A stretch of 64,000 nt of DNA. Origin: Gordionus sp. m RMFG-2023. Taxonomy: Eukaryota > Nematomorpha > Gordioida > Chordodea > Parachordodidae. This document shows positions 1 through 15,073 of the stretch, in pieces. Within the stretch, counting starts at the first letter, position 1. Each line of letters begins with the position of its first letter. The notes beneath the pieces were generated by a model. That model was given only the letters and a program-made list of their open reading frames with translations. It had not been told where the DNA came from and ran no database searches. The translations under genes were made by a program, and so were the position numbers. The DNA lies in NCBI RefSeq assembly GCF_954871325.1, contig NC_088777.1:50631366-50695365 (forward strand), written 5' to 3'.

Positions 1-337
1 AAAGTACTTATATGACGAAAAATGAATAAACGATTTTTCACTTTATTAATCAGAAAAAATAATATTAATTCTTTTTTTAAAAATTCCCATTCTTTTAAAA
101 ATATAATAATAATCATAATATTATCAAATTATTTGAAATTGTTAGTATATTTTTTTTATAATTCAAAAAATATTGTATATATTTGACATTATTCTTAAAT
201 ATTAAAACTAATTTAAAATTATTTAAAATTATTTGTAAGTATTTAGCATGTTTATTATGAAACATTTAATTTTTTAAACTTTATTCTTACATCTTTTTTA
301 AAAGATGAAATATTTTTGAAGAAATTTTACCTAAAAT
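1..337. other. AT-rich DNA, nothing recognised
   Basis: Low-complexity A/T sequence with no coding frame of note and no repeat ends that I can define. Confidence 0.6.
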
Positions 338-530
338 TTCAAATATGTTTAGTGAAAAACTATTATAAATAAACATTTTATAATTTTCATGCACAAAATA
401 TCTTTCAAGGTGAAAACACAAATTTTTAATAAGAAATATATTCAAAGATTAATCTGATATTCACATTTATATTTTTAAAATTTACATGTAATTATTTGGA
501 AATAAATTCTAATTTTTCACGCCCACATAA
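337..530. repeat. dispersed repeat shared with the window's right end
   Basis: This segment and 63828-64000 are recognisably similar in the same orientation. Both start TTTCAAATATGTTTA, both contain TTTTATAATTTTCA soon after, both have ATATTCAAAGATT in the middle, and both end in a diverged TTTA-ATGTAATT stretch. The similarity is interrupted by small indels. It marks a dispersed AT-rich repeat of unknown class; the right copy is cut by the window edge. Confidence 0.5.
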
Positions 531-1742
531 TATAATTAATAAAACAGAACTTTTATAATTAAACAACCAACTACCCAATATGGTTGGATGCAATAATTGT
601 ACCAGACCATTTAACCATATTCTAAAGCTATTTTAAGTTGGTACATGAGCCTTCGCCATCACCTAATCATATTATGAAGTAAGAAGAAAACCTATTATAA
701 ATGCATTTACTGAAATATGAAAAATTGGATGAAATAAAAATTTCTTCAAAAGCAGGCTTATCAAGGTGTATAATTACACGAGTATATTGTGCAATCTATT
801 TTCAAAAAATGACATCGTCTTGAAACTAAAAAAATACTCAATAATAACTCCAAGAATACGTCTTAAAAAAAAGGTAGAATATCTTCATAAGGTACTCAAA
901 AAACGTACCATGGGGAAAATAAATCAACCTTCCTATTAATATATTTAATTTCTGTAGCGTGCTGCAAAATAATGGGGTTTACAATTTTTAGAGCGGCGAA
1001 ATTAGAAGATGAAAAAATAAACTTGAGGTGGAATTCCATCATAGAACAATTCATCATGGTTGTTAACAATTCCTGGGCAACATATTCTTGATTTTTACTT
1101 AAACGAATTGGAAAGGCAATTTTACTTTTACATTCTAGCTTTAGGTCATGTGATGAATCATATTTTGACTATATCATTTCTGAAGATTAAAATGGCCGTC
1201 TCTCTGCCATATACGGTCGATTTTTTTTACTTTACCCATTTTTGTAATCAAAGTCAAAATATCCTAATTTTTTAACCAAAATCATCCTCCTTTAATAGAA
1301 AATTAATCAGATGAAAGATAATTTTACTATTTAACATAAGTTTAATAGATGGGGAAATTATTTTTATTTTATCACTATGAAAATTTTTTGAAAAAAGGAA
1401 AATCTGCTTATTTTTAATAACAATAAAAATGCTACGGATATTTTACATTGTTCCATGTACCTGTTTCTAAAAGACAGACATAGAGAGAAATTAGGGTTAG
1501 CAAAATTGGTAGTTATTATGTTATTGGAATATATATTGTTTATAAATATTTGCTTAATATTTTAAATTGATTTGATACACAAATCATTTTGAATTTAATT
1601 TTAACAAAAATATAAAAGGCTTATACAATTTAAGTATGATAATTTAAATTACCATTTGTATATTTATTTTTTATATGCATATATATTATATATTCAGATA
1701 TCTATTTATTAAAAACAATATAAATTATTTGTGATCTGCAAA
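531..1742. other. AT-rich intergenic DNA
   Basis: No gene is supported. A 71-codon frame at 1060-1275 resembles no family I know, is dominated by AT-rich codons and is the length expected by chance here. Confidence 0.55.
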
Positions 1743-2176
1743 CAGGGCCAAAACTAAAGGCACTTCTTCGGGTGGAGGGGCATTGGGGCAGGAAAAGATT
1801 AAATTTTTACGTATTTTGATTAAAAATCGCACAAATCGATAAGATTTGTTCAAAAATTGGTTATAGAACTTACTTCATTTTTTATGATGAAGAAACATAT
1901 TAGAATATGAATTAGGTAATAAATACAAACTTACAATATATCATGAAAAAATATAAATTGGTAAATAAATTAGGTAACATTAATTTATAATTTATGCAAT
2001 TTTAAGAAATAATTCATATAAAACTATTGCTATTATTTTATATATTAATTTAATTTAAGTATTATAAAAATTAGTACAAAAATGGCCAAAAAAAGCAAAA
2101 TCACTGGGATAGGGGCGCAAAAATACCTTATGGAATAGGAGCCTTAAATGTTCTCCCTCCAGTAGTTGCGGCCCTG
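1743..2176. mobile_element. probable hAT-type miniature element
   Basis: The segment starts CAGGGCCAAAACTA and ends with the inverse, whose reverse complement starts CAGGGCCGCAACTA. CAGGG-type ends are typical of hAT elements. The flanking 8-mers (TCTGCAAA and CTTGCATG) share only a TGCA core, so a target duplication, if present, is degraded. At 434 bp and with no coding frame it would be non-autonomous. The two ends are GC-richer than the surroundings. Confidence 0.5.
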
Positions 2177-5100
2177 CTTGCATGGCAGATTATCTAGTTC
2201 CCATCCGGCCTTATAAGAATTTTAAAAATTTTTTTTTTCGATCTCACTTGCTCCGAATTTTTATATATTTGTAATTATTTTACAACCAATTTGTGTTAAT
2301 TATATTTTGATAAATAATTTAAATTGTAAACGTATAAATTACACGACTATAGTATTAAAGCATCACGAAGGAAATATAAAGCCAGCCTGGTTTGTGGCAA
2401 TTAGTACAAAAAATATTAATGTTACATTCCCTTCCTATCCTTTTCTTGTTCAATCCTAAAACCGCCGGTATAGCTCCATATTTATGATAATTATATTAGA
2501 CCTAAGTTATCTTAATTTATTTAAATTGTAATAAACAGCGCTTTCTAACGCAACAAGTAAATTTATATTTTGATTTACATTACCCAGGCTAAAAATTCAA
2601 GATCATATTTGCTCTCCTCATAGATATTTTAAATAATCTGCTTTGATACTTTCAATTTGTGCGCACTATTATAATATAATATTTAATTTTTTTAACATTT
2701 TGATTTTTTTATATAGTTTGTATTAGTTTATTTTTAAAAATATCCATTAAATAATGTATAAATATCATAAAAAATAATTTTTTCACTTATATAACTTATT
2801 AGTGCGACAATTTAAAGAAATTGCAAAGAGTAATAAATATCCTTTTATATATAGATAATAAATATTATTTACCTAAAAAATAACATTTGATGACATTATG
2901 GTAGTCAGATTGAGTGAAGGAAGTAGCGAAAATTCTCTCCTGATATGCCTCATCCCACCTCCCTATATTCCAAAAATAAATAAAATATATAAATATACAA
3001 AAGAATTTGAGAGAAAATTAAGTGTGTTAATAATTTTTTTTTAAATAACAAACAATAATTAAATTTTTTTTTAAGATAAAGTGATAAATCTTAATTATTT
3101 TTTATAAACATATAACATAGTCAAAACCTGAATTAAGTGGATCTAATGAACTAGAACCCCCTCCTCCCCACCTCTTAGAAAAATTCTGGCTTTATCTATT
3201 GAGTATAAAATTTTCAATAATTAATAGAAAAAGGACAGATTAGCCTTAAGATTCATATCGCAAAGCCAAATTTGGGGAACCAAAAATTTTAAGAATATAC
3301 ACTCATAGGCGTGGTAAAGATGGTAGGTCATGTGTGCGTTTCCCCTCTTCGGAAATTTCTCTATTCTCGTAAATATCATTTTAGGCGATCAAAAAATTTC
3401 TTCTTCCCCCCCCCCCCCTCATATATTATATATTATCTTCCCAAATTAAGTATAGTATATTGCTAAACAATCATTTGAAAAAAAATTTACATAATGAAAG
3501 GCCTACAATAGGTTGACCTAAAAACCTTCAATATAATATTGGCCATAAATCTAAAAAATAAATGCATTGATTATATAAAATTACTATTAATTTTTTTTAG
3601 AGAAAGGATTTAATATAACTGGTAAATTTATTTTAAAGATGAATTCATTCTAAATTAGAATCACTAATATAATTTACTTACATCTTAGATTTCCAAAAGA
3701 TTGAACCAAGTATGTTTCGTTATAATTAAAAAAAATTTAGAATGTCGACCAATACGATGCTCTGAATATTTTCAATTTTTAAAGCTTTTCCATGATCAGA
3801 ATATTTTTTTAAAAAAATTAAAAACTTTAAAATCTACCTAAGCTAGCGTTTACACGAGTGTACTTAGAATTATTTTGAAGAGGGACAGGGGTAGCTATTT
3901 AAGGGGAGTTGACTATATGGTAGAGATAGTATAAATTTATTGGGTTATTTATTAAATTTTCAGATGAAATAGGACAAATTATATTGCTTTGAAAATTATC
4001 TAATACCTTTATAAATATTATAATAATAAAATGATATTGCTAAACGTGACCAAATTTATATTACGCTGACAATTATATTCATATTTTATATTTAATAAAA
4101 CTTATTTTTGAATGTTTTTCTGCTATCTTTACAAATATCATTTAAGTATAAGACATTCATTCTATGAGTAAATTCATTTTCATGCCATGAAAAATCTGTA
4201 ATAATACATTGCATTCATTGTAAATGAAGAGGTTTTTATTAGGTGTTTCAAATAATAAATCTTTTAGATTCACTTTTTTTAGTTGGTAATAGCGTATTGA
4301 TAATTCCAAAATATATGAAATACCATTATAATTGAAATGTGTAATTCATAATTAGGAAATACGACAGCCGATAACGGGGAATTTTTTTAGGGGGGGGTAG
4401 CAGATATTTGTGTTTGAAAAGGGTTTGCTTCCAATAAATATTCTATGATGTAGACGCTGACCACAACCCTCTCTCCTTCTATAAATATATTAGGTTTCAG
4501 AATCAATATAACAAAGCATTCAAAATAATCTTTAAATTTACTTTACTTGATACCAATATTAAATTATTACGTTAAAAAGACATCTTTCTCTGACACACTT
4601 TAATGATCTTAAGTATTCATAAGATCTTTTTTAAACTTTATTTGAAACATATATATGATATAAAAAAAATTGTTTTGACTACCCTAACTTAAAATTTAAA
4701 TCTAACCTGAAATATTGAGTTACGAGTGACAATCGTCTCTGCCATATATTCAAGAGTGATGTTTAGTAAAACAGTTAAAATATCCAGATTAATTTTTATA
4801 TCATAATTTTAAACAATTTCCCATTAAAGAAAAAAAAATACATACCCTGAATTCATAGTTAGCTCTAATTATTGGTAAATTACACAAATTATGCCGAAAT
4901 TTTGTATTATTATTCGCTGATTTGCTATAACTTAGACTTCATGGTTAAGGAAGATAGAAAATTATTCTGAGTATTTCTTTGAGTTTAAAAAACAAAATCT
5001 GAGAAAAATTTTAAAATAATTTTAGATCTTTAAAAAAATTATTAGAGAATATAAACTCTTATTTTTCGTAATTTAAATTTTGACCCAAAAAATTTTAAGA

Positions 5101-5590
5101 GCGAAATAATATAGGTCAATATCTTTATTTTGTAAGTCAATTAGTTAGGTACAGATTTTGGCATATAAAGGAAGTGATTCTATTTGGTTTTTTTAAATAA
5201 CAATGTGAATGCGGTAGAGGACATTTTGTGGTTTAAATAATTAAATAAACCTTGGTTGACTTTCACTATTTATAAATCAGAAATGATAGATACAGTCGGA
5301 CATAGTTTTAAAGTTTTTTTCATAAAATATTTTTATTAACATAATCAAATCATCTGAAATATAATGTAGTTATATTTTGTTGAATTTCTTCATCCTTTAA
5401 AATTATCTTAATAACTCGCTCATTTTTATATATTAGATCATAAATTATTTCATATATATAAGCATGCTTTCCTAAATAAATTTATAAAAGTAAAATAAGT
5501 ATAAAAAAATTTAAATTGAACATAAAATATTTACTTTGTTAATTCAGGAGGATATGAAATTGATATAATATATTAATTGCGACCCTTTGA
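2177..5590. other. AT-rich intergenic DNA with homopolymer runs
   Basis: No gene or transposon end is recognised. It contains a run of 13 C (3406-3418) and a run of G near 4392, which stand out in such AT-rich sequence but are simple tracts. Confidence 0.55.
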
Positions 5591-5639
5591 TGAAGATAAT
5601 AAACTTAATTTTAGATTTTCGGTCATAGACGTCATGTGA

Positions 5640-6330
5640 TGCCTTTGATGAAGGCCAGGATGTGGGTACCAAAGAAAATTAATTGATATAAATATATAGT
5701 TGGAGGAAAATGTTAAAAAATACTTAGCATTATTAGCTTTGTTTTTATAACATCATAGTTTAGGTTGGGAGGTGCGTGATCTGCAAAGGAGTCTCAAATT
5801 AAGAAATCATACTCTTTCTATAATCTTGAATAAGCCATTTGGAGGTTTATCATCTGCGATTCAAAGTCCAGTAGATTTGTGGGTAGGTGAAATTCGTGCA
5901 GATTACAAGGTAGGAGATATAGCGTGATTGCACATTTGATATGCCCTGGAAATCTGCCCGCATCGTTTGCAATATATAAGGATGACTCATTGAAAATAGG
6001 TAGGGTATAGCTATATCACCATCAAGTCTGAGTCTGTAATAAAGCTTGTTGTTTGTAAGTAATAAGATTAATTGAAAAGATTACTCCGAGGAATTTGTAA
6101 CCTTTTCTAGAGGAAGTTGCATATACAATAGAATGTTTTAAATGTTGACTTCTCGATTTAAAATATACAATAAAGTTGCCAATCTATGAGAAATTTTCTC
6201 AACAAATAGGTAGAAGGAGGTTGGGAGAGTCGACTAGAGAAGAGGATTTCCAAAGATAGACGGCATGATAGAATAGAGGATCGTTAATTGATGATGGAGA
6301 GTAGGTAAGGTAATCGTCTCATTAATATTC
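5640..6330 (+). mobile_element. possible solo LTR or LTR fragment (fossil)
   Basis: This stretch is less AT-rich than its flanks and has an LTR-like order of signals: a TATA-like ATATATAAGG at about 5973, then an AATAAA followed by a GT/TG-rich stretch (AATAAAGCTTGTTGTTTG) at about 6040. No internal retroelement body adjoins it and I could not define matched ends or a target duplication. This is an inference from promoter and polyadenylation-like signals only. It could equally be an unrelated decayed sequence. Confidence 0.25.
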
Positions 6331-9300
6331 ATATTGTGGCTCAATATTATTAACGGAAAACCAATCGGCTGAACCTGCGATAAATCCACTCTAATTATAA
6401 TATTATATCAAAACGAAAATTCGAGAACTTAAATAAAAGCAAATATTCTTAAAATCATATATACCATGATTGTATATTCTTCTTTATTTAAAATCTAATT
6501 TTTTTAAAAATTCTTATTACTTTCTATAAACGACAATATTTTTTTATTATCTCCTAATTAATGCTTTATTATCTAAATCTTTGTTTAATGCTAAAATTAA
6601 AATATTCTCAATAAAATTATCTGTACCCTTTTCATGATAATCGCTATTATACTTTTTTTATGCTTTCATAATCTCTTTCTTTCTATCTTATAAACACATT
6701 TTTACCTTTATTTTCCGAACTTAAAATTCAATATTATTCCTATTAGTTTTTATTCGCCATACGATAATGTTTCAATATTTATTTCTCTCTTTTTAATCAT
6801 TTTTATTTTTTGAAACGGTTACATTTTTCTTATCTAAATTGCTAAAATGAGATTTTTAGTATTATTCTTTTCTTGATTTATAACCGTAAATAATATAAGA
6901 TATTACTAGTAAACTACCCGTTTAATTGGTAAATTTTTTTCCTCTTTCTTTTTATTTTATTTTTTTTTATATAAAAAAAATTTAAATTTACTAATCCTCT
7001 ACTATAACCATATAATAACAATTTTATCTATATCTGATCTAAAATTACTCTGCAATTTTCTTGGAATTTCTGCATTATACTGAAATTTAAATAGAATTTT
7101 GCCACCACGCTGCGGCCCAACTATAAAAAAAATATATCAGATGATATCTCGATTAATCGGAAGTTTGTAATAATAAATAATCGCTATAAAATAAAATAAT
7201 TGTATATAAAATAAAATATCTTTTAATAAACTATTTATTTATTTCATCCATTTGTTTCAAATAATATAAAAATATTGAATATAAGAAGTTGTCACTTTTT
7301 AATTATCCTAATTTAATTTGATAATAATTTATATTGTTACCCTCAATTGGTTATAAAAAAATATATAAGAAAGTTTAAAACTAACCTCTTTTCTTCTAAT
7401 TCAATTTCTTCCAAAAATTATATTTTATTTTAATTTAACGAGTTCAAATAAATATATATTTAATTTATAAACTTAATAAGAAATAGATTTTAAGTCTAGC
7501 TCGTATTTTCAGCATCCATTCGGTTCGAAGACTAAATAAAGACCTGAATTTTATGTCGCGACTTAAGGTTTCATACTAACACTACCTACAATCCATTTAA
7601 ATTCTATAAATGAACATAATATAAACAAATTGTATATAATTTTTTAATTTATTTGATAGCAAAATAAATATAATATAAATATTAGTATTTCAATATATAT
7701 ATATATATAGAACGATAATGAAAATATATTATTATAGTAATTATTTTTTATTAGCTTTATTAAACAAAAAATTAAAATATTTGTATTTCTGAGAGGAAAT
7801 TCTACTGTCGGAAAATAGGTTAGAGAGTTCTAAGGAGGTGGAACTGATAATATATTTTTTTAAATTGTCTATGTATTTACAATAAAAATAATAAGAATAT
7901 AATATATTATATTTATTTAAAGGATTCACTCAGCGAAGTATCGTTTATTGTTGTAACATTAAATAATATCATCAATAAATTTTAGGCAAATTTTAAAATA
8001 ATTAGACATTTTAGTGATTATGATTAATATTTTCACAACAAATATCTCAAGATTTAGATAAATTAATTATAATATGGAATTTAATTTACTGGTAATTAAT
8101 CTATATAATGGTTTTATTAGTAATATAATTAAGATAATGGAGAAAAAAATATATATTACCAAAAAATACCGAAGAAAAAAATATTTTCCGGTATAAATAT
8201 ATTAAAATATCGAATAATATAATATATTTACTAAATGTTTTATACTGCTACTTCATATAATGACATATTATTAATAAAAAATAAAATTTTGAATAATTTG
8301 TTATTATGCTGAAAATTTTTAGAAATAAAACCTGATAAATATATATTGGTGAAGTCTGCGGAATAAGATTTAATCATTATCCAATTTTTAATTATAACAT
8401 ATTTTATTAAGATATTAAAGATATAAACCAGAAAGGTTGAATAATATTGTGCCTATAATAATTTATATCATATAATAATTTAATGTGCTGGCTAATGAGA
8501 ATAATTCTACCATAATATTTTATTTTGATCTTCTTAATTTAAAGAATATCATCATAAGATACATATTACAATAGACCTCTTGTACTTTTTCATTAATTTA
8601 TTTGGTAATTACTTGAAAATAGAATTATAAATTTCAAAAACAATATCTTCATTTTTTTGATAAGTAGAGTTAATCAATTAGAAACATAATATATATTACG
8701 TAATATTTTTTTTTATATTTCGAAGATGTTGAAGAAGAAAGTAAAAATAAAAAACTAATTTTTTTCCAAAAATCCTTATTAAAATATTTCACCATTATAT
8801 ATGAATGAAATTAAATTTTATATAAAAAATCAATGATTATTATAAAACAATCGGAAAATATCTATATTTCAGAAATTGTAGTGCTAATTTCTTTCTTTCT
8901 TACCAGCCAAGATTATTTCAGCTAAGAGGCATCTTTTAGCCTGTAAAATTCAAAGAGAGCCTATTATTTAATAATTTCTTAGCATAAAATTTTAATTCCA
9001 TCTAAGATTTTTCAGAAAAATAAGATTTTTAATCTTGGGCTGTTACTTCCATTCTGCCCGCATTATTTCTATACCCTTGAATTTAGAAGCTATCTATGAA
9101 AATGTCAAGTTTATAAATATACAAATTATTTACTAAGCTTTTAACGATGGTATCAGTTTTTTTTAAGCTCCGTAATAAAGTTTTTCCGGATCCAATGTTT
9201 ATTTTCTATAAAATGAAGCTAAAATAATTTATCTTCATATATTTTGAGGAAAGGGGAAGGCACAAAGGGGAAAAGGATTTAAAAGATATTTGGAAAGGGG

Positions 9301-12300
9301 AAAGACAATTTTTTTCTGCACTATGAATGCGATAAATAAATTCAAATTTGAATATTATATGTGATACAAGGTAGAAACGATTATTATAAAATGTAAATTA
9401 TTAATCATTAAAAGTAATATTTTGAAAAATATTTTTTGGTGGTGGTGGTGGTGGGGGGGAAGAGGGTAGATTTATTTCTTTACTTTAGCCCCTAAATAAA
9501 TATAAGCACTTTGACCAAGATACTCTCGGTTTGTACAAGGATAGTGGTAAACGTCATGATGGAATATCCTTAACTACTTAGTTTATTAGCTCAAATATTT
9601 TTTTGAAGTAAAAACCTATATCATGATTTAAATAATACATTGTTTTTACGATAAAATCTATGTTTTTAATATTACATTATATTTAACAGTAACTACGGAA
9701 ATATGTAATTTTTGAATAATATTATATTATATTTAGTATAAATAACTTAATTATGATTTGATTTGATTTCATTCTTATATATTTATATATATAATAAGGG
9801 GAAAAATTTCTAGGTCACGAAGGTAAATGTTTTATTCAGAATAAAATTTTATTTATTATCGGGATGATTTTAGATTTTTATTATAAAAAATGTATAAAAA
9901 ACTTTGATAACTTATGGAAAAATAAGAGATTTGAATATAATATTTTTGAAGATTTAACTATAGATTGAATAGATCTGTCAAATTCTAAAAATAATTTGCG
10001 AGATTTTCAAAGATTAAATTGTTAAAAAAAAACTAGTTGGACTACATGGGAAAAACGTGTTGTGTTTTTTTTTATCAAATTAAAATTCAACTATCTTTAT
10101 CTAAATTTATAAATAATAAACTATAAATCAATCTTTATTTCCACATATTTAGGCATATGTTTAAGAAGAAAATAGATATAAATTCTTAATAAATTTATCC
10201 TCTAGCTCCACTTTATTAAGCATTTAATTTTGCGACTCAACTATTCTTGTTTTTGTTTAGCCATTAATTCGGTATCTAATAAATCTGATATTAAAAACAA
10301 TATTTTTTTTTGTTCGTATTATGTTCATTAAGCTATAAATGAGATATGAAGCGATATTTGAAGAAATGTGCTATATTACAGTCCTTCGGGATTTGAGTGA
10401 ATATTCTAAAATTCAAAAAATTCTAATATATATTTGATGGGATAATTTTAGTAATCTATATTTAATGCCATAGTTATGGCTTTATGGCATTAGATAATAT
10501 ATATTAATATATATTTAACGATTTTCAATGTCAGTTAGGATGGACACTAAATTAAAATCTTACTAATATAATCTATTCCTTCATATCTCAAACCACGGAT
10601 GGTTCAGTTATTAATAACTAACATCCTGATGGGTATATGCTAACTCCATGGATTATGAGGAAACACATCTATTGGGAGTTTACATATTGACATTTTTACC
10701 GACAAGTTAAGCTTCGGCTAAAGAAACAATATTCAATTTTCCAATAATATTTTTTATTAGAATATTTGTGATATTTTTTATAATGTCAGAATCAGGGTTA
10801 TTTTATTCTTACTTTATCAAAATTGGGGAAAAAAAATAAAAATAGGAATTTGATAAAATATTAATAAAATTTTTATTTAATTTATTTTAAAATAAATTTA
10901 AATTTCTTGGATTTGATAATTTATAAAATTTTATAATTTTTTGGCAATTTTCAGAATTTCCATAGAGATTTTAGGATTTTAACCATTATGCGGGAGATTC
11001 ACAAAATTTGTAGTATTTTTTTGCGAAAGAGGTCTATTTATCAAGACAGCAAAACCTAAAGTAAGAAGTATAACAGGTTTAGATTCGATCCGAAACGGAA
11101 AATTATAATAACAGATTAGTATTTACTATATATAAGTTAAAATCTTTTCGCATCCAACTTATTAGCATATTAAGTCAGGACAAGCATATTTTTTTAATAT
11201 TTCCCAAATTATTTTAAGCTATATACAATTTTTATAAAATCATATTGGAACCATCAAATAGCGAAATATAAAATTTAATAGAAATACTTATATTGATACT
11301 TATTAATTAAAACTGATGAATATTAATAATTACCGAATGGCTAAACTGGTTCATAGACCTTTTTAAGAGATTTTACCGGTTCAGATAAGTTTGTATTAAT
11401 AAAATCGTTTAATATTGGTTTAACGGTTGGGTTCAGATTAAGTTTAGATCTTTTGAATTAATGTTAGAATAGAAAGTCTTTAAAATAAATTTTACTCACA
11501 ATTACTATTTATTTTCCTCTATGTAATTGAATTTTTTACTTTAGTGAATATCTTAAATATTGGTAACACAATTACGACTTTATCATTTTTGTAACTCAGT
11601 CTCATATGGGAAAAAATATGAATGAATTCATTGTAAATATGCCAGTCGCTTAAAATAAATCTTTGATACCATTAACAATTTTTGTTAGTAATTTATTTCC
11701 AGTTATTTAATAACTTTTAATTTATAGTGCCAAGATTTTAAAATTTATATGAATATTTCGTACTCTTATTAAAAAACAATCAGTTATATAATAATTTTCT
11801 GCTTGATTTGATAGTATTAGAAATATGGTATAAATTTATGCCAGGCCGGCGATAACATCATCAATAAAATATAGGTCCGGCATTAAAACCAATAGGTAAT
11901 AACAGCTCAGTTTCGGATTTTTAGTTTAAAATTTTAAGAAATCTAGTTTATTTTAGTTTTAAGGTTTCGGCATTGGCCAGGGAAAAGTTTTAGATTTAAC
12001 TGAGATATCAAATAGGTAAGTACACACGAGTTTCAACAAGACTCCATGATTTATCTAAAATTTGTACACTAAAGTTTTCAAATATCACAACTAAATAAAA
12101 ATCTTAGCCTCCAACTCCCTAATAGCGGGTGAAATAAATATTGTCAAATAAAAATTTGTCAAAAACCGGAAATGATAGTTAAATTAATTTCTTAATTTTT
12201 TTTCTTAATTATTTTATATACAATAAGATAAAATAATAAATATGCAAAATTTCAAGTTGTCCCGAGTAAAGGTTAAGATATAATGGCATTTTAAGTCAAT

Positions 12301-14829
12301 TGTAAATATTCTCAATATAATATTTGATAGATTAAAAAGGGAAATATCATTAGGGTCTAAAACTTTTAAATATTTTATGTATATAATAAGAAATTTTCAG
12401 GGATAATATTTACTTGGTTTCCAAAATTCGTAATTTATTTCTGCTTTTTTAAACGATATTTTACAATCCATTTAATTTGGATTACATATACGTTGTGAAG
12501 CCTAATAAATGATGCGGAGAGATTAAAGATAAAATTTGCAGTATCTGCCGTATAAACAATTACATGCTTCCTCCAGTATCACATTCCCTTCATCCAACAA
12601 TTCTGCATTTTAAACATCTAAATATTTTTTACTTAAATATTTAATTTTTTTAAATAAATTTATTTTCCATTGATAAAAATTTTAAATTATTAAGAAAATG
12701 ATGTTTAATTTTTATTTTAATCACTCTCTTAGCGGTACATGGCCTCATAATTTTTGAAGATATTAAAGTTCTTGCAAAAATGACGCATTTTTACCATTAT
12801 CTGCCTTCATTCAATTAAACATATCTTAAAAACTACATAAGTGTAAATAACAAATTTAATATTAAAATTACGATCAGTTTTATATGGTGTGTTTTTTTAT
12901 CGCATTTGATAAAATTAAGTGATAATATCAATCATTGGGGGTTTCAATCAACAAAAAAAATTGTCCCATGTCAAATAAATCATAAATCGGTCGAGGGTGA
13001 GAAAGCCGTTTATTTTAGCTCGTTGTAAAACCTGGATCCCGAAATATTAAGGACTCTAAGGTGCGAAATATGGCAAATTTTTAAATTGCTTATATCTCAA
13101 AAACTACGGAAAAATAAAATAAATACACTATTTTGCAGGTGAAAAAAATTTCTAAAGATCTATAGAAAGAAGGAAAAAAAATTTGTCCATTTTTAGTCTT
13201 TAAATTCGGGTTTACATCTTCATTCGTGTTTTATTTATCGTTGATATTTTGAAAAAAAAAAACAGTTTGCTTATTTAAACACCTTTTATAAATATATATA
13301 TTTATACAATGTGAAAACCCTAGCGATGCTATCGGCTCTTTCCATTTTATAAATAGATGGCACTATACGAATTTACGAATCATGGTTATATTTTTGTTGC
13401 TAGCTTAACAATATAAGAGGTTTTAACTTTTGTGCTGCTGCAGTTAAGGGGGAAGTGCGAAATCTCGGTTAGTATCCAAGAGGAATTAAAAAGAAATAAA
13501 ACAAGCTAAAATATTTCTGAAATTCATAATTAGAAATTAAAGGAAAATAAGTTGTATTTTCTTTTCACTGCAAAACCTGATGAGATAAAAGGTTTTAATA
13601 TAACATAACCACATATTAAACTATTAATTTTATTTTAAAATTATACTACGAATTAAAATAACCCTTATGAATTGTTAAACCTATTCATATTTATATTTGG
13701 TTCTTTCCTATCGAATTTTCTTATGTAACGGTTCAAATACAATTTGGGGTCTGAAATATATAACGGCTCATTTCAGTTTCTAGGTTCAATTTGGTTTAAT
13801 ATTTAAACTCCTAGCCTTGCTTAAAACATCAACAATTATAAAAATAATCATCAATATTTTAATTCATAATGAACATACCAGAATTATTATTTTTTATATA
13901 AATTTTAGAGTATTATGCTGGAAAAATAAGTATTGAAAATTAAATACACTTATATAGAAACTGAAATTTTACGTTTCACCTTTAAGATTTAAAAAAAAAC
14001 TAGAACCTTTATGATTCCAGAAGGCTGACGGAATTTATTAATCCTCAGATAATTCCGCCCGAACTTTTTAAATGATATCTCGTAAAGGGTATTAATAATA
14101 TTAAAAATATCTAAAAATAGGAATTAACTAATTCATTAAATTTGTTATAAATAGGGAAGTTATAAATAGGGAAATCAGATCAATTTGTTCAAATCTATAA
14201 AGTGAAAAAAAAAATTAAATTTTAAGTTTTCATAATTTTTAAATAAATTCTTTAAAAAATAATACAATTAGCGAGGTAATTTCTGTTCTGGTTTATAATG
14301 CAGTTTCCCCTCCCTCTCCCTCCAAAAAAAAATATTAAATTCCTTGGTTTCGAATTCTCTGAAACAGTCATTTGTAATCTGTTTATTTTTATTTCCGATT
14401 TCTCTAGAATCTAAAACATGCATCAGATATAAGGTTTATTACCCTCACTTTGTTTATATGAGTTAAAAACTTTGGGTATATCTCTCGTTAACCATTTTCA
14501 AAAAAAAATACAATTCTTTTTACTAAATGAAACATCCCAAAGAAATCAGCAAACGTATTTTTTTTAATGATTAAGTTTTGAAGCCATATATTTATTTTAG
14601 TTCCTCAAAGATGTAATTTTAAAAAGAATAATAATTTTATTTAAGTAATGTCTAAAACTCGCATAAAAAAAAATTGACAAAAAATAGAAAAATTTGATGA
14701 AAATTAATAATCGATAAAAAATAACAAATAAATTTTTTTATCATTATTTTTTTTTTTAAATTTTGAAAAATTATAATTAAAAAAATTAGAGTTAAATTTT
14801 GTAAAAGTTAGCCAAATTTTATCAATTTC
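6331..14829. other. AT-rich intergenic DNA
   Basis: About 8.5 kb with no supportable gene. Minor structures are an AT dinucleotide run (7693-7709), a GGT run with a G7 tract (9438-9460), and a 10-bp perfect hairpin (TAATGCCATA / TATGGCATTA, 10463-10492). Short stretches near 11340-11440 and 13690-13815 are rich in GGTT and AACGG motifs like those next to the nested hAT end at 24832, and may be old fragments of that family. Confidence 0.5.
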
Positions 14830-14833
14830 TTTA

Positions 14834-15069
14834 CCCTTTCGCGTCCGGAATATTTCCCATGAACATAAAATATTTGTTATAATAAAATAATGATTTTGAC
14901 ATTTTAACATAATAAAATAATGATTTTGACAGGTTAATGATAAAATACGAAATAATAAATATTATTTTATAAATTAATATCTCTAAGTACCAACCCATTA
15001 GTTTCTTAAATATAAAAATTATTTGATTAAAAATTTTGATGACAAATGATCTCGCTGGGCGCGAAAGGG
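14834..15069. mobile_element. piggyBac-like miniature element
   Basis: The ends form a 13-bp inverted repeat with one mismatch: CCCTTTCGCGTCC at the left and the inverse of CCCTTTCGCGCCC at the right. The right end is followed immediately by TTAA (15070-15073) and the left is preceded by TTTA, one base from TTAA. CCC-type ends at TTAA targets are characteristic of piggyBac elements. The 236-bp element has no coding capacity and contains an internal direct repeat: AATAAAATAATGATTTTGAC at 14881-14900 and again at 14911-14930. Family assignment is inferred from ends and target only. Confidence 0.6.
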
Positions 15070-15073
15070 TTAA

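Noticed and set aside
1060-1275. 71-codon frame as a small gene
   Set aside because: No motif, signal or conserved pattern; length and composition fit chance.
10463-10492. 10-bp hairpin as a terminator or structured RNA
   Set aside because: Short hairpins of this kind are expected by chance in 64 kb of AT-rich sequence, and no gene is adjacent.
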